Origin: Adiantum capillus-veneris
Taxonomy: Eukaryota; Streptophyta; Polypodiopsida; Polypodiales; Pteridaceae
Length of the DNA stretch: 64,000 bases
Assembly (NCBI GenBank): GCA_014529385.2
Contig: CM043964.1
Location: forward strand, 5,983,997 to 6,047,996
Direction: 5' to 3'
Below the pieces are notes generated by a model. That model worked only from the letters and a program-made list of their open reading frames with translations. It made no database searches and was not told the origin of the DNA. This document shows, one piece after another, positions 50,684-63,210 of this stretch. Made by a program: the position numbers and the translations under genes. Position 1 is the stretch's first letter; each line of letters opens with the position of its first letter.

Positions 50684-52245
50684 AAGTTTTTGCGGGAAAG
50701 GTGAAACTAGGCATGATTTTCCTAAAATATTTCTATGTTAATACGGTAACATGAAGGGCTAAGATCCATCTATTGCCACCTATTTTGGAATGGCTACGAG
50801 CCATCTGTTTGTAATCCATCAATGATTGCTTTCAAGATCGAACAATTCTATTTAGTTCAATGTCCATTGATTCTAATGGACAAGCAAGAATCTTGCCATT
50901 AGCAAATTTTTGGGCATTATTTTAGCACTACACACTTTAAGTGTGAAGATCAAGTTGAGTTTTGAACATCTTAAACTCATAAGGGCTTATCTCTACCAAG
51001 GAGTATAGATGAAGCCAACATTTCAGACAACACGGCTATTCACAAAAACCCAAGATTATGGATTTTTGGTTCTTGTGAATGCGATTCCAACTTCAGCGGA
51101 TCTACTACTTTATCTATAGCACTAAGAGTGTTTATATACGTATAGTTTTAGGGTAAGACCCAACGCGTGATTACTAAATCAATTTTTAAGTGTTGATTGT
51201 CAATTCTTGGAACCATCACACTTGCGCTTTCAAGGAAAGCAGTCCATCAACTGCCAAGGGGTAGTGGAAAATTTTAAGCTTCCAAAGTCATAAGGGAAAA
51301 CTCAAGGGGGTTCACGGACACAAGCTAAGGGTTGGCTATTAGTTGAGCAGTTTTCCCTATAAAGTTAACCAAGGAGTTTGACAATGTCCATTTTAACCAA
51401 GGGGTTTGGATTGCAATGCAACACCCATGGTTATATGTGCCATACTTCTTGAATTTCACTGATTTTCAGTTTTGCAGGCGGGAAATTGGGATAGGTGCAT
51501 TTACCTACGGGTAAGTGAACACTATGTTCAACCTCCAAGTACGCATCTGATTTGGTTTTTTTTCTTTTTTGAATATGTTTTCAATTTTCCAAGTAGTATG
51601 TATAAACTTCTATGTTTTCATCCATTTTTCTCTTAAGAGAGATGACAAGGTCATATAAGAGCCACAAAATTTGGGATGAAGTGTCCAAAATAATTTTTTA
51701 CACTACGCAATTATGGACCCACTTGTAGGGTTTGGTTTGGCACATGTTGTCACATGGGATAGAACATGGTCTAGGAACTCAAGGAGTTTGGTTTAGCCAC
51801 TGTGGATAATGAATAATGAGGGTCCCTCTCATGCACGTCGCATCGTGTTGCATTTACTTCCACACACTAGTGCATCTCGTACTTGAAGGATGCTCTTTTT
51901 TTAGACATCCTTAGTTGAGACACATTCCACATGTTGAGAATATGAGTCTCTAGGACTAACACTGGTGCCGCTACTTCAATTATGTGTCACTATGATGTCC
52001 CTAGGTGCTGGTCAAATAGGTGCTGGTCAAATCCGGTTTCTAGGCCAGTTTTAGCACATCATATCAGGAACAATTTCAATGGACAAAAATTGTCGAAGAC
52101 ACAAAAGGCTTGTTAAGTTACAAGTGTGGCTAAACAACATTAACAAATGTTTTTTTATGCACAAAGCAAGCCTATGAGTTATTAATGAAAAGATTTCATT
52201 GTTTGTACCTAGAAGTGATTAATGTTTTACCTTCTATTATGGTCC
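49961..52245. other. Unassigned DNA with an (CT)n tract
   Basis: No coding region is supported. An 80-codon open stretch at 50110-50349 has no recognisable domain. A pure (CT)n run lies at about 50599-50682. The remainder is AT-rich single-copy-looking sequence. Confidence 0.45.
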
Positions 52246-52750
52246 AATATTTCAACAAGGCTTGCACATGATTGCAGTAGAAAGTATTTAGTTTCTTTTT
52301 AGAACTATTTACACTCCTACTAGGAGCATCACATTTTCCATAAGTATTAGCAAGTATGATCATGGATATGTAGGTTCGGATCTATTTTTGCTAAATGCAT
52401 GCACACTAGGTGTTATGGGCCCTAATGTTTCGCAAAGGCGGATTTGGAATGGCATGCATATTCATTACATTAGTTACTTATGAAGCATTTTGCAGTCTAA
52501 TATTTCAACAAGGCTTGCACATGATTGCAGTAGAAAGTATTTAGTTTCTCTTTAGAACTATTTACACTCCTGCTAGGAGCATCACATTTTCCATAAGTAT
52601 TAGCAAGTATGATCATGGATACGCAGGTTCGGATCTGTTTTTGCCAAATGCATGCACACTAGGTGTTATGGGCCCTAATGTTTAGCAAAGGCGGATTTGG
52701 AATGGCATGCATATTCATTACAGTAGTTACTTATGAAGCTTTTGCAGTCT
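52246..52750 (+). repeat. 253-bp tandem duplication
   Basis: Units 52246-52498 and 52499-52750 differ at about nine positions by eye, plus a 1-base length change. No ORF spans the units. It is an isolated two-copy duplication, not a satellite. Confidence 0.95.
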
Positions 52751-53539
52751 ATGTGCAATATCTCTATGAGATTCCTTTTGAATCTACCTATCACCAATAG
52801 AGGTCATGGCTTGGTTTGGGTTCTTGTGGATATTTCAAGTTAATCAAGATGTTTATTCATAACATTGTTGATTTCTTAGCAATGTTGTAAAGAAATGTGA
52901 TCCCTATTTACCAGTCATTTTGGAAGACTGTCTATAAATCATGGAGAAACACACCTCAGTATTGTCAGTATCCAAGGGGATAGACAGATTAGGTAGGTTA
53001 CAAAGTGTAATCTTGTGCTAAAGTATATGTGAAGTGCATACGTTAGCACCAGGCAATCCAATAAGTATGAATTTAATGCTTTAGTTGGAGCTTCATGTAT
53101 AATTCAGGTTCTCAACCTTGAACACTGGTTATGGTGGGGTTGTTTATTGATACAGAAAGATAACAAGTCAAGGACTTAAACTTGGCTGATAAGTTACGTC
53201 AGCAAGTTACTTTCATAGAAAGTTAAAAGAGGTACTTTTTTGAGTACATCTTTGTTGTGATAACTCGTTTAGCATGCTTGTGTGTGTTCTAAATGGAGTC
53301 TACACACTGTGTTGGATAGGAACCGGTAACAAAAGACGGTTGCAAATGGAAAACCATGTGGAAAATCAAGATGTTACTCTTGGTTTCATTGAAACTTCTA
53401 CTAAACCGTGTTTTGGTCAAGCGAACAGCTAGATCCATGAAGGGTGAAACTGTGGAAAACATTAGTGTATCACCACTCTTGTTTTTGAGAACAAAAACGC
53501 TTCTCCAAGGGGGGATAATTTCATGCCAAGGGTAGGATT
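52751..53539. other. Unassigned DNA left of Copia-B2
   Basis: No gene or repeat recognised. The last bases before the LTR (ggatt) do not match those after the 3' LTR (gaatc), so a target-site duplication is not visible. Confidence 0.4.
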
Positions 53540-53731
53540 TTTTGGGGTATAAAGCCCAATGTGGTCGCCCAGGTAAGTGGGCGGGCCGCCAGGTATATAC
53601 ACATATTCTTTTGTAAAAACCTAATAAGAACTCACTATGCTCTACACATTACAGTAGAGCGAGTTCACCATATCATCGTGCTCTTCTTCTCGCACTCTCT
53701 CTCGCGTCACACTTCTGCTCGTACTCCTTCA
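53540..53731 (+). repeat. Copia-B2 5' LTR
   Basis: The first two bases read TT where the 3' copy has TG. TATATAC at 53594-53600 is a plausible TATA box. The end is ACTCCTTCA. Confidence 0.9.
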
Positions 53732-53745
53732 ATCGGCATCAGAGC

Positions 53746-54754
53746 AGCATTTGCAGGTAGCCAGAGTCACCTGCTCAGATTGGAGTGAGATTCGACAGGC
53801 AAAGACACGGCCATTTCATTCAGAGGTCATCTCGGACACCGTTCGGCTTCGACAAAGTTCTGTGCAGGCCATTTTCGACTACGTGGTCTCGGCGGGTGCA
53901 GATCCGACTCTGCAAATTTGGGGTTTCGGCCTACGACTGTAGGTGCTGAGGATATCGGCACTCCTAGAGTGTTGATTTGTGGTTGTCTACACATCGAAGG
54001 GCGGCTCACAGTTCTTGGAGGCGTGTCACATACGACACGGGTGCATCTACACAGTTTGTAGGCGACATCCACTAGTTCATCAGGTAGCTTGTGTCTGCTG
54101 CTTGATATTCAATATTTCATCCTGACATTGTAGGTACTTCCACATGGGATGTATTGTCAGAGATGATGTATGTCTGTTGAGGGTTTGCTGGCTGTGAGTC
54201 ACGTAGCAAACAATCGCCGCAGCGGTTACAGCATATAGTGGGAAATTGGTGGATGTATGACTTTGTGGGAAGTCTATGTACTGTCAGATTTACTGCAGCC
54301 TTTGTTGAGGGTCGAGTGAGGTTTTATTGAGCTAGGGGATTCTCGAATGTTGAGATCCTTTCGGTGATACAGGCTCGAGCACCCTTAGATAGGCAGCTAG
54401 GATGTATTGACTGTGAGTTAGACAGTTGGGATTGCATCTTTGCTTTACTGCTGTTGAGGCATTGTCGCAGTCTATGCTTATAGGACAGTGACAGGACAGT
54501 GAGAGACAGTACAGGTGCAGGACAGGTTTACCCACAGCTTACAGTGTTAGAGAGACAGTGGTTTTTTGAGCTGTTTTTTGGTCTGTTTTTGGAGTACACC
54601 AAAGCCATTTTACAAAGAAGACTCTGCCGAAATTTATGCAAAATCTGAAGCTTTCTTGGTTCATTTGATAGGTTGATATTGGTTCAGAGGTCAGTTTACA
54701 GGGGAAACTCTGCCAAATTTTTCCCAGGAAAGTAAACTACTGTGAAGCGTAGCT
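53746..54754 (+). other. Copia-B2 leader
   Basis: About 1 kb, non-coding. It contains CTGCAGCC...GGGTCGAGTGAGG at 54293-54326 and two ACTCTGCC motifs (54621 and 54707), the second 48 nt before the gag start. Equivalents occur in Copia-A and Copia-B1. Confidence 0.75.
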
Positions 54755-57700
54755 GTGGCTGGATCACAGGACACTGCTCTTTACAATATCAAGAAGCTGG
54801 ATGGAACCAATTTTCCATTGTGGAAGAAGAAGATTTGGCACGTGTTGGTACAAAAGAAGCAGATAAAACCTATAAAGCTCAAGGGGATAAAACCAGAAGA
54901 TATGGACGAAGATGAATGGAGCGAAATGGATGAATTGGCACTTTCTACCATTACGCTGACTTTGGCAGAAAGCGTTTACTTCAATGTAGCAGACGAGATG
55001 TCGGCTTATCAAGCATGGACAAAGCTGAGTGATCTTTATGAGAAGCAGAGTGCAGCTTCACAGGTATACTGGCTTAAGAAGCTTGTTGACTTGAAGATGA
55101 AAGAAGGGACACCTATGTCCAATCATCTGAATGAATTCAACACCATCTACAGTCAGTTGTCAGCTCAAGGTGTCAAGTTTGATGAACCTATTAGAGCTAT
55201 GTTCCTGTTGATCACATTGCCGGAAAGTTGGGACACTTTTCGCACAGCTTTGACTAATTCTGCACCTCCAGATGGTTTGACCATAGCAGGTGTAGAAGGC
55301 AATCTTCTTATTGAAGAAACCAATAGAAAGACAATGGACAAAGTCAAAGGAACAGCCTTAGTTGTCAGGGGAAGGACCAAAGAAAAGTACAAAGGTGGAA
55401 AGAGGAATCAGTCTCGTAGCAAGTCCCGCAGTGCTAAAGGCAAGAGTGACAAAGAATGCTACCATTGTGGCAAGGAGGGTCACATGAAAAGAGATTGCAG
55501 AGAATGGAAAGCAAAAAAAGGCAAAGAGAAAGCTGAAGACCATGGTGAGAAGAACAAGTCCTCAGTGAAGATTCAATAAATAAATGTGACAAAAACTGTT
55601 GCACAGGATGACAGTCTAGTGTCAGGAGACATCTACTTCTTGAAGAATACAATGGACTCAGCTCTTCTTACAGCATCTGATGGAAATGCACTGAGTGACT
55701 GGATTATAGACTCAGGGGTATCACTTCATGTGTCTCCAAACAAGGAGTGGTTTACCTCTTATGTGACCACTAAAGATCATGTTCGGCTAGGCAATGGGCA
55801 GACATGTGAGATCTTAGGTGTTGGAGATGTTCAATTGAAGTTTCAGAATGGCTCTTCTTTCACGCTAAAGAATGTGAGACATGTTCCCGCAATTACAAAG
55901 AGCTTGATCAGCACAGGTTTACTTGATGATGCTGGCTACGTCACCACTTTTGGACAAAACATGTGGAAGATATCCAAGGGTTCGATGACAATAGCACATG
56001 GAGTAAAGTCTGGAGGACATTACATGATTTATGTATCAAATGTCTTTAAAAATGTCTTTAATCAATGTAACCGAGTAGCCGAACATTTCTTTGTGGCATA
56101 GCCGGTTAGTACATATGTCCAAGAAGGGAATGGAAATCTTGTCTCATTCTGGTTATTTGCCTGGCTTGTCATTTAATGATTTTGAATTCTGTGAACATTG
56201 TCTGTATGGTAAGCAAACAGAGAAGCCACATAAGCATAGAAGAAGTAGAAGAGATACACAGTTGGCACTTATTCATAGTGATTTGTGTGGACCTATGCCT
56301 AACCTATCTCTACTTTATGACATTTATAGATGATTACTCGAGGAAAGTATTCGTTTACTTTCTCAAGCACAAGGATGAAGCGTTTAGTGTTTTCAAAACG
56401 TTTGTGACACTTGTGGAGAATCAGAGTGGCAAGAAGCTTAAATGCTTACGCACTGACAATAGTGGAGAGTATGTTTCAAAGGCCTTTCAGGACTTTTTTG
56501 AGTCAAAAGGTATAAAACGTGAACTTACTGCTCCTTACAATCCTCCTCAAAATGGTGTTGCTGAGAGGATGAATAGGACCATACAAGAGAAGGTCAAAAG
56601 TATGTTGTCTAATGCACAACTGCCAAATGGGTTTTGGGCTGAAGTTGTATCAACAGTTGTTCATCTTATAAATAGATCTCCTAGCAAGGTTTTGTAGAAG
56701 GATTCAGTGGCAGAGATGGTATGGTCAGGCAAAATGCCCTCATACAAGCATCTTAGAGTATTTGGCTGTGAGGCATATACTCATGTTCCAAAGGAATTTA
56801 GGAACAAACTTGAACCAAAGAGTAGAAAGTGCATCTTTCTAGGCTATGGTAATTCTGGTGAGATGGGGTACAGACTTTGGGATCCCGAATCCAGAAAGGT
56901 TATCTGGATTTAATGAAGCCAAATATCATTCTAAACCAGAGAGGGTTGAGGAGATCAGAAGAGTTGTCTTCCAAGAAGATGGACTTGCACGTGCAAGCAA
57001 AATGTCAGGGCTCAAGAGGAGCAAGGACAGGATAGAGTGGGACCACAGGTTGTGGCTGAGCCTGAGCCACCTATTTTGCGTAGATCTGGACATATCACAT
57101 GACCTCCTGATAGGTTTGTTCCATCTATGAACTATGTCATGTTGACTGATTGCAATGAGCCTTCATGTTACAAGGAAGCAGTGCAAATGAAGGAATCCGG
57201 GAATCGGCAATTGGCCATGCAGTCAGAGATGACAGCTCTGCATAAAAACCAAACATGGAAGCTAGTTAAATTACCACAGGGAAAAAAGGCTCTACCTTGT
57301 AAATGGGTTTACAGGTATAAGATCACCGCTCATGATAGTCAGCCAAAGTACAAAGCAAGGCTTGTTGCCAAGGGCTTTAAGCAAGAACAAGGCATTGACT
57401 TTGATGAAGTCTTCTCTCGAGTGGTCAGGATGACCTCATTGAGATGCTTTCTTGCATTGGTTGCCATATTAGATTTGGTGTTGCACCAAATGGATGTCGA
57501 GACAACGTTCTTGCATGGTGATTTAGATGTGGAAATTTACATGCAGCAGCCAGAAGGGTTTGTTGAGAAAGGCAAGGAAGATTTGGTATGCCAGTTGTTA
57601 AAGAGTCTTTATGGCTTAAAACAATCACCGAGGGCATGGTACCATAAATTCCACAAGTTTATGCTTTCTCAAGGCTACAAACGTAGTGAGTTCGATCACT

Positions 57701-58708
57701 GTCTACATACAAAGAACGCTAAGGATGGTAGTTGGCTGATCCTTATTTTGTATGTGGATGACATATTGATTGCTGGCAAGCACTTGGAAGAAATTTCAGC
57801 TTTGAAGTCAAAGATGGAAAAATCGTTTGACATGAAAGACATGGGTGAGGCAAGTCATATACTTGGTATGCGCATTGAGAGAGACAGATCAAAGAAGTTG
57901 ATTTGGTTATCTCAAACAGAGTATATTGACAAGGTTTTGCAACGTTTCAATATGGAGAAGGGAAAGGCATTGAGTGTTCCATTGCCACCATATGTGAAAC
58001 TTAGCAAACAAGATTGTCATGTGTCTGAGGACGAGCACGCTGAAATGGATAAGATTCCATATGCGTCTGCAGTGGGTAGTTTAATGTGCAATGATTGCTA
58101 CTCGCCCAGACATTGCATTTGCAGTGGGAGTAGTAAGTCGATACATTTCAAACCCAGGCAAGAAAAATTGGGAGGCAGTGAAAGGAATATTGAGATACCT
58201 GAAAGCTACAAAGAGTATGTGTATATGCTATGGGAGTTAGGAGCTAAGTGTAAAGGGTTTTACACACTCAGATTATGTAGGTGACTTAGACAACCGAAGG
58301 TCTACGTCAGGGTATGTCTTTACATTGGCTGGTGGAGCAGTATCACGGCGTTCTAGATTACAAGATTGTGTTACTCAGTCTACTACAAAGGCTGAATATG
58401 TTGCAGCATCAGAGGCATGCAAAGAATCAATTTGGCTAAATCGACTAGTAACAGATTTGGGAATCAAAGAAGAGATGCCTGTGTTATATTGTGATAGTCA
58501 GAGTGCTATACAATTGGCTCTCAATCCAGTTTATCACTCAAAGACAAAGCATGTGGATGTGAAGTATCATTTCATCAGGGAAATGCTCGAGGATAAGCAA
58601 ATTCAACTTGTCAAAGTTCACACCACAGAAAATCCTGCTGATCTACTTACAAAAGGACTTCCCTCAGAGAGCTTTGCGCATTTTCGCAAGCAGTTAGGTG
58701 TAGGGTAG
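54755..58708 (+). pseudogene. Copia-B2 gag-pol remnant
   Basis: The start codon is GTG (54755) where Copia-B1 has ATG. Gag is open for 274 codons with the knuckle CYHCGKEGHMKRDC, then stops at TAA 55577-55579, where B1 has Glu. Protease DSGV (DSGA in B1) follows, then integrase in two frames (HSDLCGPM; LRTDNSGEY near 56450; NGVAERMNR near 56550) with TAG at 56695-56697. RT (57127 on) includes MDVETTFLHGDL and an intact YVDD near 57755. An apparent 2-nt deletion near 58087 shifts the frame before RNase H, and TRPDIAF... continues in another frame. RNase H ends at 58325-58708 (STTKAEY; CDSQSAIQLA). Clearly inactive. Confidence 0.93.
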
Positions 58709-58786
58709 TACATCACTTCTCTACATCTCTTGTATATTATCTTGTATAGTAGCTTCTCTCACACTTAAAGTACCACATTGGACTTT

Positions 58787-58797
58787 AAGTGGGAGGT
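58787..58797 (+). other. Copia-B2 polypurine tract
   Basis: AAGTGGGAGGT directly precedes the 3' LTR, the same sequence as in Copia-B1. Confidence 0.9.
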
Positions 58798-58989
58798 TGT
58801 TGGGGTATAAAGCCCAATGTGGTCGCCCAGGTAAGTGGGCGGGCCGCCAGGTATGTACACATATTCTTCTGTAAAAACCTAATAAGAACTCACCATGCTC
58901 TACACATTACAGTAGAGCGATTTCACCATATCGTCGTGCTCTTCTTCTCGCACTCTCTCTCGCTTCACACTTCCGCTCGTACTCCTTCA
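58798..58989 (+). repeat. Copia-B2 3' LTR
   Basis: 192 bp, TGTTGGGGTATAAAG to ACTCCTTCA. It retains the TG/CA termini lost in part from the 5' copy. Confidence 0.92.
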
Positions 58990-59640
58990 GAATCGGGCAG
59001 GGCAAGGGGCCAGGATGGACATGCAGTCAAGGGGTTCCCTATGTTTAGCAGTCCAAGGGTCTATATAGGGCATGGTGGTTGGGTGGTGATGAGCATGCTT
59101 CAGTCTCCTCTGTCTCATAGGAAATGGAATGGGAGTAATGTAACGATGAAGTCAATGGTCTACTTTGCACACGTAGCTATTCAACCCCTACTCTTCATGT
59201 TTTTTGTCGACAAAGTGCATGACATTTTCTCTGTTCCAAGAAGGGGAGGAAGGGCTCACTAGATTCTTGGTGAGTTTGGAAATGAAGCTCCATTTTGTTG
59301 CCTAATCTACGAGTGTCAATTCGGAAATTCACTCTTGTTTAACTTCCATCGCTACATTTGAAATTAATCATTGTATATAAAACTAGAAATTCAAAAGGTA
59401 GTGCCTTCTTCTACTTTAGACGACCTTGTTTAGAAAACTATTTTTTGGGAACACTGGACTCATGGCACATACATAAAAGGAAAAAACTATCGACAGCCTT
59501 CTTCTAGGCTCGAGGAGTCTGATAGGGTAGTTGCCCCTCCTCATGACTTGAGACCCCCCTTTTTGGGTGGGATCCATGGTTCCCAAGATTCGAGGATGGT
59601 GGGAATTGTTCTCCCTTGTCTGATCCCAAATGTAATCTAA
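58990..59640. other. DNA between Copia-B2 and G3
   Basis: An open stretch continuing out of the LTR is not conserved coding sequence. The right half may be decayed G3 sequence on the minus strand, but I cannot assign domains. Confidence 0.4.
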
Positions 59641-61106
59641 AGAGAACACCACTCGAACCCCATTAATGCAAAATTTTGGTGGACTTAATGTGAACAATGT
59701 GTGAACTCCCCTCCAAGTGAGCTTTAACGAAATGATCCACTTTAAACTCAAACTCATACTCTTGAAGCTCCGAAGTCCACTTTAAGATGCGCTTTCTAGG
59801 CTTCAAATGTTGTACTATATTCGGCAAAAGGTTTGATGTGGTAAGCACATAGAACTTTTGGGGCAATAGATATGTTTTAAACCTGCGACAAGCAAGAACC
59901 AAGGCAAATACCCACTGTTCCATTTTTGTGTAGGAGAACTCGCTTACATTCTTCATCTTGCTCTCAAAATAAACTGGCTTGAAGTTCCTTCCCTACTTTT
60001 GTAAGAGAACCAACCCAAAAGCTACTGACCCCACACTAATAGATACATAGAAAATTGATTGCAAGTCGGGAGGACTCACTGTTGGTAGAGCACACAATAA
60101 CTCCTTGATACCATCAAAAGCCTGTTGCATGTCTTCATTCCACTCAAACCCTTGAACTCTTTGACTCCATTTTTGGAGAGGATACACATATTGACATAGC
60201 ATCCAAAAAAAACGTGACAGGTACCTAAGATTATGCACAAATGACACCAAATCCTTTGTGTTGCTGGGCGGATCCATAAGCAACAAAACCTTAACTTTCT
60301 CTGGGTCGGCTTCTATTCCATTTTGGAAAACCACATGTCATAGCAAATGGACTATGGCACGAGCAAATTTACAAATCTTTGGGTTGAGTTGTCTACCCAC
60401 CCTCTTGTTGAAGCGTTTCAAAACTCAACCTCAGCCTCTCCAAATGTGTGACCTTAGAGCTATAACATCCAATGTCATCCATGAAAACTCGAATGAACTT
60501 ACCCAAGTAGGGACCAAACACTCCATTCATCCATCCTTGGTAGGTAGCATATGCATTAACCAACCCAAACGGCATTCTTTTGTAGGCAAAACAACCCCAA
60601 GGAGTAATGAAAGTTGTCTTCAATCGATTTTCAATCGCTATCAAGATTTGAAAGTAGCCATAAAATCCATCCATGATTGAGTAACGTTCATGACCCGCAA
60701 CCTGATTGAGGATTTCATCTAGGAAGGGTAGTGGATAATGATTCCTTTTTGTGGCAGCATTTAAAGGTTTGAAATCAACACATATCCTAAATCTTCCGTT
60801 CTCCTTGTGCACAATAACAACTGTAGAGACCCATTCGGACTCCTCCACTCGAAAGATGAAATATGATTCCAAAAGCTTCGTCACCTCTTCACGAAGTGCC
60901 CTCTCATGAATGACCCCCAATCTCCTAATCTTTTGAACCTTTGGCTTGGCACCTACTTTAAGATTGATTATATGCTCGACCCCTGTAGCTCTTTGCAACT
61001 CCGTATATTCAGTGGCAAATAACTTTGGAAACTCCATGAACATGTCTTCATACTCCTTTGTTTCTTTCTCTATCAAGTCCTCTCCTAGCATGCGCCTTGC
61101 GTTCAC
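59641..61106 (-). pseudogene. G3: gypsy RT-RNase H remnant
   Basis: Minus-strand RT at 60393-61106 contains SEWVSTVVIVHKENGRFRIC, NAATKRNHYPLPFLDEIL and the catalytic VFMDDIGCYS. A stop follows, then the RT thumb/connection (59993-60334, FVHNLRYLSRFF) and a weak RNase H (59663-59956, KMEQWVFALVLACRRF...KTYLLPQ). Upstream gag and protease, and downstream integrase, are missing. At 61139 the sequence meets the CA end of an R1 LTR, indicating that another element inserted just before the RT domain. It differs from G1 and G2 in sequence and represents a third gypsy lineage. Confidence 0.88.
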
Positions 61107-61138
61107 TTTGGTAGGCTCTACAGTTGATTTTGTATTAT

Positions 61139-62866
61139 TGTAATGAAATTGGCCTATTTAATTTGAGAGTAGCGGAAATTAATCAGAATACTTTTGAGAA
61201 ATGACTTTGTGAGCATAGCGGGTGAACATAATTGAAGATAGCAACATAATCATAGCAATTAGTTAACTTGGCATGAACATAATTGAAGATAGCAACATAA
61301 TCATAGCAATTAGTTAACTTGGCATGAACAATACTTTTGCAAGAGACAGAATTTAGAGAACATGACAATATTTGAGGACCAGATTTATGTGGAGCTGGTC
61401 CCCCCTCCACGGTCCCCTCCAATAGGCATTTGTATTATGATTTCTCCCATTAAGAGAGACTTGTTACAATACAATCTTTGTGTTCCTTGTGACCTAGGTG
61501 ATGCAATGAAGATGGAAAGCTTCATGCATCACAAACATAACATAAACTTGAAGAAAGCTTAAACTATCCCAAGCCTCAGTCCCAAGACCTCAAACACCTT
61601 CGAAGGTGGAGAGAGCTAGCACGGAATGAGGGTAGGGAAGAGGAAGAAGAAACATTTCGTAGGAGAAAGAATTAGTTCCTCACTTATCATAACTCTTGTT
61701 GCTAGCATATATAATAGCATAGTAATGAAGAAGAAGGAGATGGCAAGCTTAAGCATTGAAGCATGGATCTTGGTTGGATTTGCACTCCATATCCAAGAGT
61801 GTTGGTGTAGGCTCTCAACCTCTACTTGCTTGGAGAAGGAGAGGGAGCTCTTGCACTTTGCATAGCACACAAAGTGTTTTTGTGAGTGTGTGTGGGTGAT
61901 TATACCCCCTAAGCAACCCCCTAGCTTGCTTGGGTTGACCCCCCCTTGTAGCTCATGCTTGAAGCTCATTGGACCCATCCAGGCCTAGCCAATCACAAGC
62001 AGGAGGCATTACAAGCAGCAAGGGTAGCCTTGAGACAAGTGTCCCCCTTTCCCCTTTGAGAGAGAGGGCTAGATAAATGCTAAATCAATTAATTAAATCT
62101 CCTAGATTATTATTGGACCCCTTGGGTGGCCAACCAATAGGCTTCAGGCACACCATGAGGGCAACATGAGGAGGAACTTGACAAGTGTCCCTTTTGATTT
62201 CTTTGTACCATGCATGCCTTGTGTGAGTGTGTGGGTGTTCTCTCTCATCCCCCCTCATGTAGGGCTCGCCCCCTCCTTGTAGGGATTGAATCTTTGACTT
62301 TTTGACACCTCAACCCCTCATGCATAGACCCAGTTCCCACCACAAGGTTGGCTCATAAGCACTTTAATCTTGGGGTGGGTTCTCACCTCAAGTGCAACCC
62401 TAGCATCTCAAGCATGTCAAGCACCTCAAGCATCTCAATAATTAAGCACCTCAAGCATCTCAAGCATGTCAAGAACCTCAAGCATCTCAATAATTAAGCA
62501 CCTCAAGCATCTCAAGCACCTTAGTCATCAAGCATGACAAGCAGGACAAGCACCTCGAGCTTGGTCGGGTTCCCGTGCCTCAAGCTCAGCCCTAGCTTAC
62601 CTAAGGTCAAAGGCCTGTTACACACATTATTGGAGGTCTTCAATGAAGCTAACCATAAGGTCTTATGCTCCATTTGTTAGCCTTTCTCTTTGATAGACCA
62701 TCTCTCATTTGGGCCCCTTTACCATTGGCCCCATGTTGAGATAGATCTATAAGCACGTGTCTATATCTTAACACTTGTTCCCGTTTATTCTCCCACATTA
62801 AGTGATCAATTTAATATGAGAAAATCGTTTGGGTTGGTTAGATATTAGATATTAGATTTTATGACA
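61139..62866 (-). repeat. R1 LTR, full-length candidate
   Basis: In sense (minus) orientation the 1,728 bp start TGTCATAAAATC at 62866 and end TTTCATTACA at 61139, with TG/CA termini. A purine tract (sense ATTTCAAGAGAGAGGTAA, about 62867-62884) precedes it, so it is the 3' LTR of a minus-strand gypsy element. It contains degenerate CTCAAGCA octamers (about 62395-62560) and a 51-bp perfect tandem duplication (61223-61324) absent from the plus copy at 4455-5920. Confidence 0.75.
61223..61324. repeat. 51-bp tandem duplication in R1 LTR
   Basis: Two exact units start at 61223 and 61274 (tgaacataattgaag...). The R1 copy at 4455-5920 has one diverged unit near 5800, so the duplication is recent in this copy. 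Confidence 0.95.
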
Positions 62867-63026
62867 TTACCTCTCTCTTGAAATCATAGTCGTCCTCGAC
62901 TATGAGGTAGAAGAGATAAAGCCTTAGTCATTAGTCAATTTTACTTAGCGAGTAGAGGATCCCTTTTTACCCTACGACATCTTTCCAAGATGGATGACTA
63001 ATCCATTTGGTGCTTGGGAAACATAG
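62867..63026 (-). pseudogene. 3' end of a gypsy pol region before the R1 LTR
   Basis: Sense sequence near 62880-62905 reads VEDDYDFKREV, followed by the purine tract and LTR. A 'gtcgaggacga' word just before the tract is common at the 3' end of plant gypsy (chromovirus-type) pol regions. Only about 150 bp of internal sequence remain, so the element is almost entirely deleted. Confidence 0.5.
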
Positions 63027-63210
63027 TGTGAGGTCCCCACCCCTCATAAATAAGCTCAAACACTTGGAACTTCCGATATTCGAGCACAGGGTCTTCCTGC
63101 AACACTAATGCAAGGAATTCGGATCAACTACCTATATACTTTCAATTCCTTTTAAATGTTTAAACAATACGACTTTATTTTCCCAGCCTAACCTAGGCTC
63201 TGATACCAGG
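63027..63210 (-). other. Primer-binding site and short leader of another minus-strand LTR element
   Basis: The reverse complement of 63197-63209 is TGGTATCAGAGCC (tRNA-iMet), two bases inside the LTR end at 63211. The word TGTGAGGTCCCCACCCC occurs at the LTR end (63211) and again at 63027, only 184 bp away, as if the LTR end had been duplicated across the leader. Confidence 0.65.

Larger units (their letters stand above)
53540..58989 (+). mobile_element. Copia-B2: structurally complete but decayed copia element
   Basis: Two 192-bp LTRs (53540-53731 and 58798-58989) differ at about eight positions by eye. A degraded tRNA-iMet primer site (CGGCATCAGAGC, 53734-53745, two T-to-C changes) and a purine tract (AAGTGGGAGGT, 58787-58797) are present. 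The gag-pol frame is broken at several points. No target-site duplication is visible, which may mean later mutation or a recombinant origin. It is the same lineage as Copia-B1 and older than Copia-A. Confidence 0.92.
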
